Shown: positions 12,201 to 20,700 of the stretch, one piece after another
Numbering within the stretch: the first letter of the stretch is position 1
Layout: the number at the start of each line of letters is the position of its first letter
NCBI RefSeq assembly: GCF_001640805.2
Contig: NC_066837.1
Span: 22,291,804-22,355,803, forward strand
Reading direction: 5' to 3'
Source of the DNA: Lates calcarifer
Taxonomy: Eukaryota; Chordata; Actinopteri; Centropomidae
DNA length: 64,000 bases
The notes under the pieces: generated by a model
Database searches by the model: none
What the model was told of the DNA's origin: nothing
The model's input: only the letters and a program-made list of their open reading frames with translations
Translations under genes and position numbers: made by a program

Positions 12201-12925
12201 ACGCCCTCCTGCAACAGCTTGACCGTGTCACCATGGCAACAGAGGATCTATACCACATCGAGTGTAGACTGGAGCGAGCCCAGAGGAAAAGGAGGCGTAG
12301 GGGGAGAGAGAGAGGAGGCAGCGGTCAGGGAGGGAGGAGTGAGGCAGGACAGAGGGGGAAGGGCGAGGACAAGGACTCTGCTGGATGGAGAGAGCGAAAG
12401 AATGGCAAAGAAAAACACAAAGGGAGCAAGAAGGGGAAAAAGACGGATAAAAGTGAACTTTCAAATACAGCTTCCAACCCCAAAAAGACTCCTGTAGCCA
12501 CACCTGTTCCCTTCTTAAAGCCCAGACCTGCCTCTGCCTCTACACATGCCCCTGCTCCTCAGTCATCAGCCAAACCCTCAGTCAGTGCACCTCCAGCCAC
12601 ACCAGTCACAGATAAATCTGATTCCTCCTCTCTCCCCATCTCATCAGCAAACACTCCCCCAACCCACGTCCCGCTGCCCAAAACACCCGCTGCACCTCCA
12701 TGCACCCCTGCACCTTCTTTGCCTTCCACTCCTGCTCCTACACCTATCACCCGGGACTGGGACCCTCCCACAGAGAGAGAGACCCTCCCCTCCTCCAGCC
12801 TGTTCAACCACCCAGCTCACACGACCACCATTCCCACACGCAAGCGAAAGCGCAAGCCCCCACCCCTCAAAAATAAGGTGCACCCCAACTTAGACAGGCA
12901 CAGCTCTGGACACCCCAAATCCTAA
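70..12925 (+). CDS. pkd1: Polycystin-1, 3' part of gene (21 exons, 5' end outside window)
   Basis: Joined exons encode about 1410 residues that align throughout with the C-terminal third of vertebrate polycystin-1, the large ciliary/plasma-membrane receptor that pairs with polycystin-2. Exons: 70-265, 486-656, 756-899, 996-1206, 1340-1466, 1604-1696, 2009-2058, 2521-2736, 2912-2990, 3093-3205, 4957-5159, 6160-6354, 6479-6618, 7136-7266, 7591-7681, 7800-7901, 8676-8847, 8998-9288, 10304-10439, 11426-11753, 11879-12925. All have AG acceptors and GT donors and all phases join; the exon 19 donor (gtcaga) is weak. Order of domains: TM1, PLAT, TM2-TM3, cytosolic linker, TM4-TM5, TM6, extracellular TOP-type domain, TM7-TM11, coiled coil, basic tail. 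Exons 8, 19 and 20 each read in two frames with one surplus base. The gene is tail-to-tail with tsc2, as in mammals. In fish with two pkd1 copies this is probably the pkd1a type, but I cannot separate paralogues here. Confidence 0.95.
996..3205 (+). CDS. pkd1: pkd1 exons for TM2-TM3 and first cytosolic loop
   Basis: Exon 996-1206 carries the conserved WERPPRSPFTRLQRATCC stretch and TM2; exon 1340-1466 carries TM3 and ends in RMSRSK. Exons 1604-1696, 2009-2058, 2521-2736, 2912-2990 and 3093-3205 encode an acidic, poorly conserved cytosolic loop anchored by three islands shared with human polycystin-1: a DSS/GSSFLFF island, WPELLSDVSVV, and SDEDLIKHILADG. Exon 2521-2736 enters in one frame (closed by TAA at 2681) and leaves in the next, so it contains an apparent +1 shift between about 2606 and 2681. 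The 50-nt exon at 2009 sits directly behind a (TATC)n microsatellite. Confidence 0.9.
1931..1994. repeat. (TATC)n microsatellite next to a pkd1 acceptor
   Basis: About 16 tandem TATC units end 14 bases before the acceptor AG (2007-2008) of the 50-nt pkd1 exon 2009-2058. The repeat therefore forms much of the upstream pyrimidine-rich region. Confidence 0.95.
4957..6354 (+). CDS. pkd1: pkd1 exons for TM4-TM5 and second cytosolic loop
   Basis: Exon 4957-5159 encodes two hydrophobic segments (around ALWGSWAGIALANGVSIW and VAMMWLISCFASFLCSCLLL), ending in EPIK, which matches the human EPLK joint. Exon 6160-6354 is exactly 65 codons in phase 0 and holds AAYYAVCVRRLRPEDQD and the conserved VPRVRSPRGFAL motif before TM6. 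The introns on either side (3206-4956 and 5160-6159) show no coding sequence I could assign. Confidence 0.92.
6479..8847 (+). CDS. pkd1: pkd1 exons for TM6 and the extracellular TOP-type domain
   Basis: Exon 6479-6618 holds TM6 (FLVYMFFLLVVLLLNY). The next exons (7136-7266, 7591-7681, 7800-7901, 8676-8847) encode the extracellular polycystin domain between TM6 and TM7, with VRLRQIRD, a W-F-T block near GRGWFTS, SLEEA, LHWLDYRTRAVFVEFSLYN and LLAVFSFLFEFP. This is the domain shared with PKD2-family channels that caps the pore. The acceptor of exon 7591 is a 28-base T run, and the donor of exon 6479 is followed at once by an (AC)n tract. Confidence 0.92.
7561..7588. repeat. Poly(T)28 forming the polypyrimidine tract of pkd1 exon 15
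   Basis: Twenty-eight consecutive T lie directly before the AG at 7589-7590 that opens exon 7591-7681. Confidence 0.95.
8998..11753 (+). CDS. pkd1: pkd1 exons for TM7-TM11 (channel-like core)
   Basis: Exon 8998-9288 holds TM7 (IVLIILVLYFLVRGIL), TM8 and TM9 (MYTVMSALLLFILVLK). Exon 10304-10439 begins with HQLRFLREWAVFGRALRR, matching the human QQLRFVRQWSVFG region, then TM10 (LLGVALALLLLMLAYS). Exon 11426-11753 holds the pore-loop-like region, TM11 (VFRLVLLWLVTSVLL) and the highly conserved DLQDYEMVELFLRRLKMWMG. Exons 10304 and 11426 each need removal of one base, near 10370-10380 and 11555-11575, to keep conserved sequence on both sides in one frame. A SINE occupies part of the 9289-10303 intron. 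Confidence 0.9.
9974..10205 (+). mobile_element. tRNA-derived SINE in pkd1 intron 18
   Basis: The element begins with an A-box-like TAGCTCAGGTGGTAAAG (9983-9999) and a B-box-like GGTTTGATCCTC (10028-10039, cf. GGTTCGANNC). Then comes the tail common in fish tRNA-derived SINEs: CTCCTGTTGAAGTGTCCTTG and GAGACAC. It is diverged and lacks a clear tRNA fold, so it is not a working tRNA gene. Borders are approximate. Confidence 0.7.
11879..12925 (+). CDS. pkd1: pkd1 last coding exon: coiled coil and extended basic C-tail
   Basis: This 348-residue exon begins FRHKVRFEGMELPPSRSS, as in all polycystin-1 tails. A Ser/Pro-rich segment and a Gly-Leu repeat (12076-12120) follow, then the conserved coiled coil (LDALLQQLDRVTMATEDLY) that in human binds polycystin-2. 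Downstream lies a long Arg/Lys-rich and then Pro/Thr/Ser-rich stretch with KRRRRGR, KKGKK and RKRKRK clusters, before the conserved terminus KNKVHP. The human tail runs much more directly from coiled coil to KNKVHPSST, so the roughly 200-residue insertion is a notable lineage difference. Stop TAA is at 12923-12925. Confidence 0.93.
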   Translation, partial: FRHKVRFEGMELPPSRSSSTSDCKSLCLPPLDGPDSPPTPDSVDAGSEASWRPSSSSPCSLTEAPGIGLGLGLGLGLGLGPGVVVGGTSWRERAETEASLRRLLPTLDALLQQLDRVTMATEDLYHIECRLERAQRKRRRRGRERGGSGQGGRSEAGQRGKGEDKDSAGWRERKNGKEKHKGSKKGKKTDKSELSNTASNPKKTPVATPVPFLKPRPASASTHAPAPQSSAKPSVSAPPATPVTDKSDSSSLPISSANTPPTHVPLPKTPAAPPCTPAPSLPSTPAPTPITRDWDPPTERETLPSSSLFNHPAHTTTIPTRKRKRKPPPLKNKVHPNLDRHSSGHPKS

Positions 12926-13287
12926 GGGCTCTGGATGGAGGGACAAGCAGAAATGAAAGGTGGAGAAAAAGAATGTAGGAATAAATGTTGGGTTAAGGAC
13001 GAGAGGAGGACAGGGGCAGCAGGTTTTGTCCCCAGGTGCCCCTCTCTAAACCCAGAGGAAAGGAAGAAAACATGAAAAATCACAGAGACAAGCAGTTTGG
13101 GGAAATGAAAGCAATAAAATAAGACTTACCCGGTTTACCAGCAGTGATCCGTCCAAATCCCAGTTCACTTCTCTCAGAAGCAAGGTGCAGGTCACCGGAT
13201 GCTAGGTGAGCTGGTTTAAACAGCCAAGTAAAGGTCAACATGTAAACAATCTTATCTCTTATCTCCCCGGGACCAAAACTGACCCCT

Positions 13288-13320
13288 GACCCCACGTGAC
13301 CCTGGAGGTCACGTGGGGTC
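13288..13320. repeat. Perfect 14-bp inverted repeat with two CACGTG cores
   Basis: The left arm GACCCCACGTGACC (13288-13301) and right arm GGTCACGTGGGGTC (13307-13320) are exact reverse complements around a 5-nt loop. Each arm contains CACGTG extended as CACGTGACC, close to the CLEAR/E-box form (GTCACGTGAC) bound by TFEB/MITF/USF-class factors. It lies about 360 bases past the pkd1 stop and could act as DNA (paired E-boxes) or as an RNA stem in the pkd1 transcript. Confidence 0.8.
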
Positions 13321-15334
13321 GCTGACAGGAACACACGAGCGTGTTCACCAGAGGACTTCACAAACTGAAAGCAGTCAGTCTTTTTGTATATCTCAGAAAA
13401 AATGTGTTGATTTCTTAGTTATGTTGTCTGTCTACATATTTTTATATTTGATATTTTTTGGTTGCCATGGGTACTTGTGGCCTGTCTGAGAACAGTCATG
13501 TTTGATGGTTTTGAACCCAAATTTGCATGCAGGCACACACAGATATACGCACATGCAGGTTAACACATGCATAGAAATAACACTGTAGGCACAGACGCAC
13601 GTATGTGTCATACACTTCAGCCCACTGAACAAGAGGAAACAAACACACACTCACATGCATGCACACACGCACACACACACAAGACTGCTGGGATCCCAGC
13701 AGCCAGTTCTTCAGGGTGCAGATATAACCATCTTCTCCATATACTGGTCCAGATGAGAGAGAAAGGTGAAGGGAGGACATGAGTAGTAACAAGGAGTAGC
13801 ATGTGGTTGTAGCGCAGAGCAAAGTAGCTGAAGAGTGTTAGAAAGAGGGAATGAAGAAGAAGGATAAGATGGTGCTCAGTGGAGAAGTTTGGTTTTAGAT
13901 AAGAGTTTAGCAAAAAAGGTTTTGCCTTCACTTATAAACAGTACTGAACATTTACACAAGTTCTCCCATCATAAAGCTATTATGTCTCCCAGTCTGAGTA
14001 TCTTTTCTAAATGTTTTGTTTTATTGTGTTGTGTTCAATATGGTTGTGATTTAAAAGCACTTTTGTTCAGATGTAGATTGTTTTTTTTTTTTTTTGTTTG
14101 GTTTTTTTGTGAGGTGTGGTGTAAAGTAATAAGCTTGGTATCCAAACCAATAGAGAAAGCTTCACTCATACTGTATCTTAACTATAAACGTTGCCAAAGC
14201 TTTTGCATCATTTATGTATCCTGAGTTGTTACCATGCCGAGTTAATTCATTTGTGTTGTACTTAGCACTTTATCCTCTGATGGAGCTGATATCCACGCCA
14301 TATTTAACTCTCATGTGTCAAGTTTTCATTTTGTACCTTAACAGCTACATTATACAAACATTCTAGTAAGTATTATCAAGGTATTGAATCAGTAGTTTGC
14401 AGTTTTGTCTTGTGCTTTTGTCTGGTCCTTGTAGTGTTGTTGTTTCTGTCCTATTTTGATCAATGTACCTACGTACTTCCTGTGTCCAGTGGGCAGATCT
14501 CAGGGAACCCGCCCTTTCACCAAAACCTGGAGACAACAACCAGGGAAACCAAAATTACAGGTAAAATATGTTTTCAATCATCAAAGGAAATTATGTATTT
14601 TGTGATTAAATCCCACCACCGACTTCCAGTCCATTTTGGACTTCAGCTTCCTTCCCCTCTCAGCCAGAAAGAGGACCAATTTTGCAGAGGTACTAATGGG
14701 TATGTGCCAAAGTGTGACTGAGGCCCTTTTTTTCTCCCTCTTCCAAGCAGACCCCACCATTACACTGCATAAAGCAAAGTGTTCACCCCAGATGATTTTA
14801 TTTTGAAACTTAATCTCACCTATTTCCTGGCAAATAAATTGCAGAAGATTTCAGTTTTCAGGATCTCACAAAAGGCGATGAAAAGGCCCATCTTCTTCTC
14901 TGTGTGTGTACATTTCTGTATATATTGGTGCGCTGTGGTGTGTATATATTTTTGCTTTTCATGATCAGTATTGTCTGTGCTACAGTGGCGTATTCATGTC
15001 AAGCACTGGCGTTGAAAATTCCAAAGTTTTCCACTCTCAAACACAACAGCCAAAGCTATCAATGTATTTAAAATAAATGCTTTTTCACAATACGCCAACT
15101 AGAAACCACAGAAAGCTCAGCAGTCAACAGGCAACACCTCCACTGGCTTTCGTATTCCTGCTCTGTGTAGTATGTAATAATATAGTGCCAAAGCCCACTT
15201 TCATGTCTTCTAGCTGCCTGTTTGTGTTGTATGATGCATTTTGTTTAACAGTGTTACAAATTTGTCTTTTTTATATCTTATATCTGTATTTTGCAGTTGT
15301 AGCACTTCTCATGCTTTTGCACTTGACAAAGTCA

Positions 15335-15340
15335 AATAAA
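15335..15340 (+). terminator. pkd1: Candidate pkd1 poly(A) signal AATAAA
   Basis: A canonical AATAAA is followed within 30 bases by GT-rich sequence. It is the last clear plus-strand signal before the tsc2 3' end. The choice over the earlier signals is an inference. Confidence 0.45.
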
Positions 15341-16049
15341 GAGTTTGACAGCTGAACTGTGCATAATGAAGTGGTTTCAGTTCCAAATATTAACATCACT
15401 AATATTTATTCTCCTGCCCTGTGATTGAGGTTTATGGTCTGCTACTGAGCAGTCAATATTATTTAAATCTGCAATAACTGATTCTTTTTAGCCAGTTCAG
15501 GGAACCAGAAAAAAATTGTGAACGTTTTATCAAGACCCTTTAAGTTGATATGATGAACTTGTTAGTAAAAAGTTTCACATCAGTAACAGTTACAGACTGT
15601 CATTCATCTGTTTTATCTGGAGTCATGTTTCTGTTCACCTGATGAATGTAAGTCCAACATTCAAGCTCTTTTAGCTCCTGAGGCAAATATTTGCAAATGA
15701 AAAAGTTGCTAACGGCTGTAATGCCTGTTTGCCGTTTGGTGCTGAGCAGATGGTGCACAGTGGGTTTTTAAAGCTTCATCTCCAAAAACAGCTCCCTGCT
15801 GTAGCTGAAAATGACGCTGGGAGGGCAGTGGGAGTGAACAAAAACAGAAACGTGCTGGACAGATAAACAATGAGCTGGAACTCGCTGTAAAGCTGCAAAT
15901 TCAGGTGACAGTTCAGTGCCTTTCACAGTGTCACACTGTCACATTGTCGTGATTACAATGATTACACATTGTTATTATAAAAATAACTGTAGCCACTTTA
16001 ACTCAAACACAGCACAACCCCACATTACCAACCTTATTCGTGGTCACTT

Positions 16050-16055
16050 TTTATT
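16050..16055 (-). terminator. tsc2: Candidate tsc2 poly(A) signal
   Basis: The plus-strand TTTATT is AATAAA on the minus strand, about 125 bases beyond the tsc2 stop (16178-16180). The short predicted 3' UTR includes a (CA)n tract (16093-16156 on the plus strand). This leaves about 0.7 kb between this signal and the pkd1 signal. Confidence 0.5.
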
Positions 16056-16092
16056 CCACACACATTTACACACAAACACACCCTGTCTGTGG

Positions 16093-16156
16093 TTGTGTGT
16101 GTGTGTGTGTGTGTATGTGTGTGCGTGTGTGTGTGTGTGTGTGTGCGTGTGCGTGT
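16093..16156. repeat. Interrupted (TG)n microsatellite in tsc2 3' UTR
   Basis: TG repeats interrupted by TATG and TGCG lie between the tsc2 stop and its candidate poly(A) signal. The tsc2 mRNA would carry CA repeats here. Confidence 0.9.
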
Positions 16157-16177
16157 CTGCCAAGATAAGAAATGTAA

Positions 16178-17782
16178 TCAAACAAAATCAGTGAAATCAT
16201 CCACTGTTGATACAAGTCTTTTCCTCTGCCCTGAGGCTTCTGGGTTTGGTGCTGGAGTGCTCTGCTGAAACGACTTGTTCTGCTGAGTGTGTCCTTGGGT
16301 AAGCGAGATGCCGGGAGTCGAGCGAGACTGAATGTCTTCTTGAGCCTGAGTCACAGCAGAGAGATGACAAGATGGATGAAATTCAGGGGAGGAAATTGAA
16401 AGTATTGATAACGGTGACAGTGATGAAGGAGGACCATTTCCCAAGTTTTTATCTTGCGTTGTTCTTACCCTGGTCCTGATCCTCTTAATGTGTCGTAATC
16501 TCGCTAGCCACTTGGAGGCATACGCATCGGAGGGGTTTGCTCTGTACTGATGCACCAAAGAGGCCATCTGCAGGAAAAACAAAGAGTGAGGTGTGTGTGT
16601 ATGTGTGTGTCAAGGTGTGAGAAGCATAGATAAGGGGAAGACTTACATTTGCATGCAGAGCCATCTGTCTGACTAAGAGTGGAAGGTTGCGGTCTGAAAC
16701 GATTTTTGCCACTGTTGTGTCTACTAACCCCTCCAGGTCTAAAAGAGAGCAAGAAGAGGAATAACAGTAAAACAAAACTGCCAGAAACAAGGAGAAAGAC
16801 CAGAAAAAACACAGTGATCAGCTCACCTTTGCGGCACTGGAGGGTGACCAGGTTACATTCATAATCCAGCGGTTTTATAATGACTTCTACAAAGTTAAAC
16901 TGACCCTAAAAAAGACAAGATAGTGGAGCTGAAGCACAAATATGAACTGCAGGTGTGAGATTTTTATTTTTGCTTGAGCGGGAATGCATGTACCTTGATG
17001 GTGCCCAGTTTGTATTCCTCTCCAGAGTCATTATACACCACCATGACAAAATCGTTGCCAATATGACGCTTCTTGTTGCAGCAGCCCTTGTCACTCTCCC
17101 TGTTCGGCATCAGTGTGGCTATGTGGAAGATGGCTGCAGAGACATGATTTCATTAACAGCAAGCAGAGCAGACTGCCTGTGGAAAACAAATAATTACCAT
17201 ACAGTAAATGTCATTCTTTTCCCTGTAAAACACACACACTAACCCTGCATGATGTCGTCGTGCCAGCAGTAGGTGAACTCTCCGTCATCTCCATACTGGT
17301 CGAGTCCTCCGAGGAAGATCTGGTCAGGGTCGCAGTCTTTCAGATGGATTAATTTGCCCAGGCCTGTTAGGAAGGCAGCGTAGCGGTTCGAACCGTACTC
17401 GTTTGACAGGATGGAGACCTCATTGTTAACCTGAGGAGGGTGAAAAGGGTTACGATGTAAAGTCAGAGAGTATAAGAATAATCTGGCTGCAATTATAAAT
17501 TAAGACAGCTTCTCGTCTCTGGTCTCACCTGACCAGCTCCGACAAACACCACTCCGATCTTATGGGTGTCGTAAGGGGGCATCTGGTCCAGAACCTTCAC
17601 AGCCCGGTCAATCACCTGCCAGAGAGAGAAAACATTGTAAATAACACTGTGTATGTGGTGCTGGAGCAGAGTCCAGGTCAGCCGGGCAGAGAGGTCAACT
17701 AACCTGAGTTTTGGGCAACAGCAGCGGCTTGTTGGCTTCATTCCCAAAGAAAGGAGAGTGGTACAGTTGGAGGAAGACAAAA
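16178..17782 (-). CDS. tsc2: tsc2 Rheb-GAP domain and C-terminus exons
   Basis: Eight exons, about residues 1596-1905: 17704-17782, 17529-17615, 17244-17430, 16994-17133, 16827-16905, 16647-16738, 16469-16567, 16178-16345. They encode the Rap/Ran-GAP fold: [56 protein letters not shown], then [18 protein letters not shown]. The Asn in HIGNDFV corresponds to the catalytic Asn thumb (human N1643). [12 protein letters not shown] and the last motif [17 protein letters not shown] (human S1798-type RSK site) close the protein. Intron 16346-16468 is 123 nt, has no in-frame stop and can be read through. Confidence 0.95.
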
Positions 17783-20700
17783 CTAGTGGAGACAGAGAGA
17801 GGGTGACTGAGAGGGGTAAAAAAAATTGGTGGGCACAAGCACAATAATCTTAAAAAGGCTTATTGGCCACCTGTTGATATTTGCCTTTGTCTGTATATGT
17901 CATTTAAAACACAAATGATTTGTGACATTTTATTCATTAACATCTACCAGCTATAAAAATACAAATAGAGAAATTAGGAGTGTAACAATACATCCATCTA
18001 CATCGATACATGGATTCAATGATCAACGATCCAATAGCACTGATCCAAAATGAAAACATCGATCAGTCATCGCTCATATTATAACGTCCCTCGCCAAGCA
18101 AGCGCAGACGCCAGCTGGTTTCATCACAACTTTTTATTAAGCTCAATAGCACAGGCTGCTGTGGGCTCCTGTGTAGCCAAAGCAGACAAAAATAACAAAA
18201 ACCTCAAACTACCTACATCAACTCACTTCCAGCCCTTTCTCTGTGGAAAGACCCAAAGACCGTCTTCATACCCAGCTCTAAGATGATTACAGGCAGCTGA
18301 CATGACAGGCTTCACCGTGTCTAAGCTGGCAACAAGTTCATTAATCCTGGAATAACAGTACTTCAACTTAACAGTCTGAACACTAACCCAACACTAACAT
18401 AACGAATATAATCACAGTCTGTCCCAATATAATCATTTGTCAGACGATCATTTGTAACATGCGCCTTTATTTTGAAATTCCCCGGCACGTCTTTCTCTGC
18501 ACCATGGCAAACAGCTAGAGAGAAGTCAGTTAAGATGTAGTCTCCCCTCTGGGCAGTAAATCAGAGGTCTGGAAACATTTTGGATTTTGGAAAAAGGACG
18601 GGTCAACTGACGAGTTGTATGCTGTGTGTAAGCCATGCCACTCCAAGATAAAATACTCAGGCTTACACAATATCTTGCTTTAATGTATACAAACAGGAAT
18701 TTAATGTTCTTTCAGTTTCAGTTTCAGTTTCAGTCTGTCATAGAATGTGAAAAATGTAAAGTGCAATACAGGTCTAATTTATTAAAGAAGGTTGTTTTCA
18801 TTTAAATGTCAACCAGACAGAAAGCACGATATCGTCTCATATCGATCGCTGGCTCCTAAATCAAATCAAATCATATTGTTGCAGACTTTGTGATATCAGC
18901 AAACATCAAATTGTTGTCCACTGAATCTATATAATATCATATTGTGATGAAACTTGTGATTTACCCCCCTAAAAGAAATGTGATGAAATGTAAATCATGG
19001 ACTGTAACACACATCTGAAACTGTAAAGCTATGCAATGATTCTAGGAGGAAGTTATAACAGGTTTTAACTTTCAAAGACTGTAAGAACTGATTTCAAGCT
19101 TCAGTTTCATCATCTCTAACAATCTTTCCAATTTAAATGTGGGTTGTAGAGTGTAATTAGAATTTTCTTCATTGGCAGGCTGCCACTTTCTATCTTGTCA
19201 GCGAAGCAGAGATTAGCTTGCTGACATGACTTGATACACTGTGTTAGAGATTTGGCAGAGACGGATGACAGAGGCTGCAGTAGTTTCTTGTGTAAATCAT
19301 GGAGTACCTGGGGCTCAGTCCAGAAATCTTCTCGGTGTTGCCGGGTCCAGGACGACTGTGGTATGAGTCCCTCTCCGTCCTCCTCTCCCTCCTGGAGGAG
19401 GGGGCAGATACTGAGATGGTGTGACCCCGGGGTCGGTGGCCTCCGCTGGGGGAGATGGGTCCAGGTTGTGCCGCCGCTGCTGCTGGAAACTCCAACTTCA
19501 TCCTTGCCCCTCCACTCTGAGATGACGCCACACCTGGGCCCTCACCCCCTTGACTCTGACCTCCCAGTCCATTCACGTCTCCTCCTGTGCTTCCCTCCAC
19601 CTTCTCTTTCTCAAAATGAGGCTGCTGAGGCTGAGGCTTTCCATCTGAGGGCACTCTGGGCCGTGACATGTCCGCCAGGGCAGTCTCTGACTCCATAGCA
19701 GCCTTGGTGAAGGCTTCAGGTAAGGTCTGGAGCTCCGGAGATGAGCTGGACTTGTTAAGTCCATGACCCTGGGACTGAGAATGAGGCTGAAAGGGAAGCT
19801 CGGGCCCCTGGCTGCCCGGAGTGGAGGGTCCGATTGTGGGCTGATCGATGGGAATGGCTCCCTCACTTACCTCCTCCAGAGTGGACTTTTCATCATCCTG
19901 ACTGGAGGTGGAGGAGGACTGGAGGAGAGAAATAAGTGGAGTTGATTTCAAGCTTTTTAAACGACCATAACATGGGTTTGCCATGTTTTAGCAAAAAGCT
20001 AAAACATGCCAAACCAAAGTATGGTTCTATGAGGGCAGAATACAAACACTGGAAGATGTGCCAATATGGCTGTGCCGGCATGCCACTTGTTGCGCGGCAG
20101 CAAGGGTGGTGAAACCTGCTGATAATCAAACAGCAGCAGGTGATGGAGACGCTCTGATAAACTTTAATTTCATCTCCTTAAAGCTTTTAAATGTTGGCAG
20201 AGACAGTGCAGCCACAACAAGCTGTGTTGAATAAATATTGATTTATCTGCATTGTTTATCACGCTGCAGTATATGTGGTATTTTGTTTATTTGCATGTGC
20301 GCCAACTACCTACCCTGCTGAGCGTTCCAGGAGGTGGAGTCTTTGTGAACTTCAGAACGTCAGCAGACATGAAGATGGGATCTGAAGTCATTGGCTCAAA
20401 CTCTTCGCTCTCCAGCCAATCAGATGGGGTGTGTGCTGCGGTGACCCCTGACCCCTCCTCCAGTACCACCACAGAGTCTAGAGCAGGACACATTGACAAC
20501 CACGTGGGTGATAGGTGGATATATACACACACACAAAAACTTAAGTAACACATAACAGTGCAGAGTTGTCCACTATTAGTCAAACAATCAGAGAAACACA
20601 AAAGCAAACACGGGTGTAAGACTCCCCCAACAAACATCAAAGATTTCATCACAGCTGTCAGTAGTAATTTTGATATCAACTCTAGTACATAAAACGTCAA

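Larger units (their letters stand above)
12926..15340 (+). other. pkd1: Probable pkd1 3' UTR
   Basis: No coding sequence is supported here. The stretch follows the pkd1 stop and holds several possible poly(A) signals, including a proximal AATAAA at 13113-13118 and a well-placed one at 15335-15340 followed by GT-rich sequence. It also holds a perfect inverted repeat (13288-13320), short AC tracts near 13664-13680 and a T run near 14081-14095. The extent of the UTR is inferred from signals, not shown. Confidence 0.5.

Noticed and set aside
2009..12925. pkd1 as a decaying pseudogene because of three frame breaks
   Set aside because: All other exons, splice sites and conserved motifs are intact, and neighbouring essential genes show the same +1 pattern. 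Consensus error is more likely.
19861..19870. Strong GTAAGT donor-like site inside tsc2 exon 19308-19918
   Set aside because: The protein continues across it with human-like sequence ([11 protein letters not shown]), and using it as a donor would not match the phase of the next exon.
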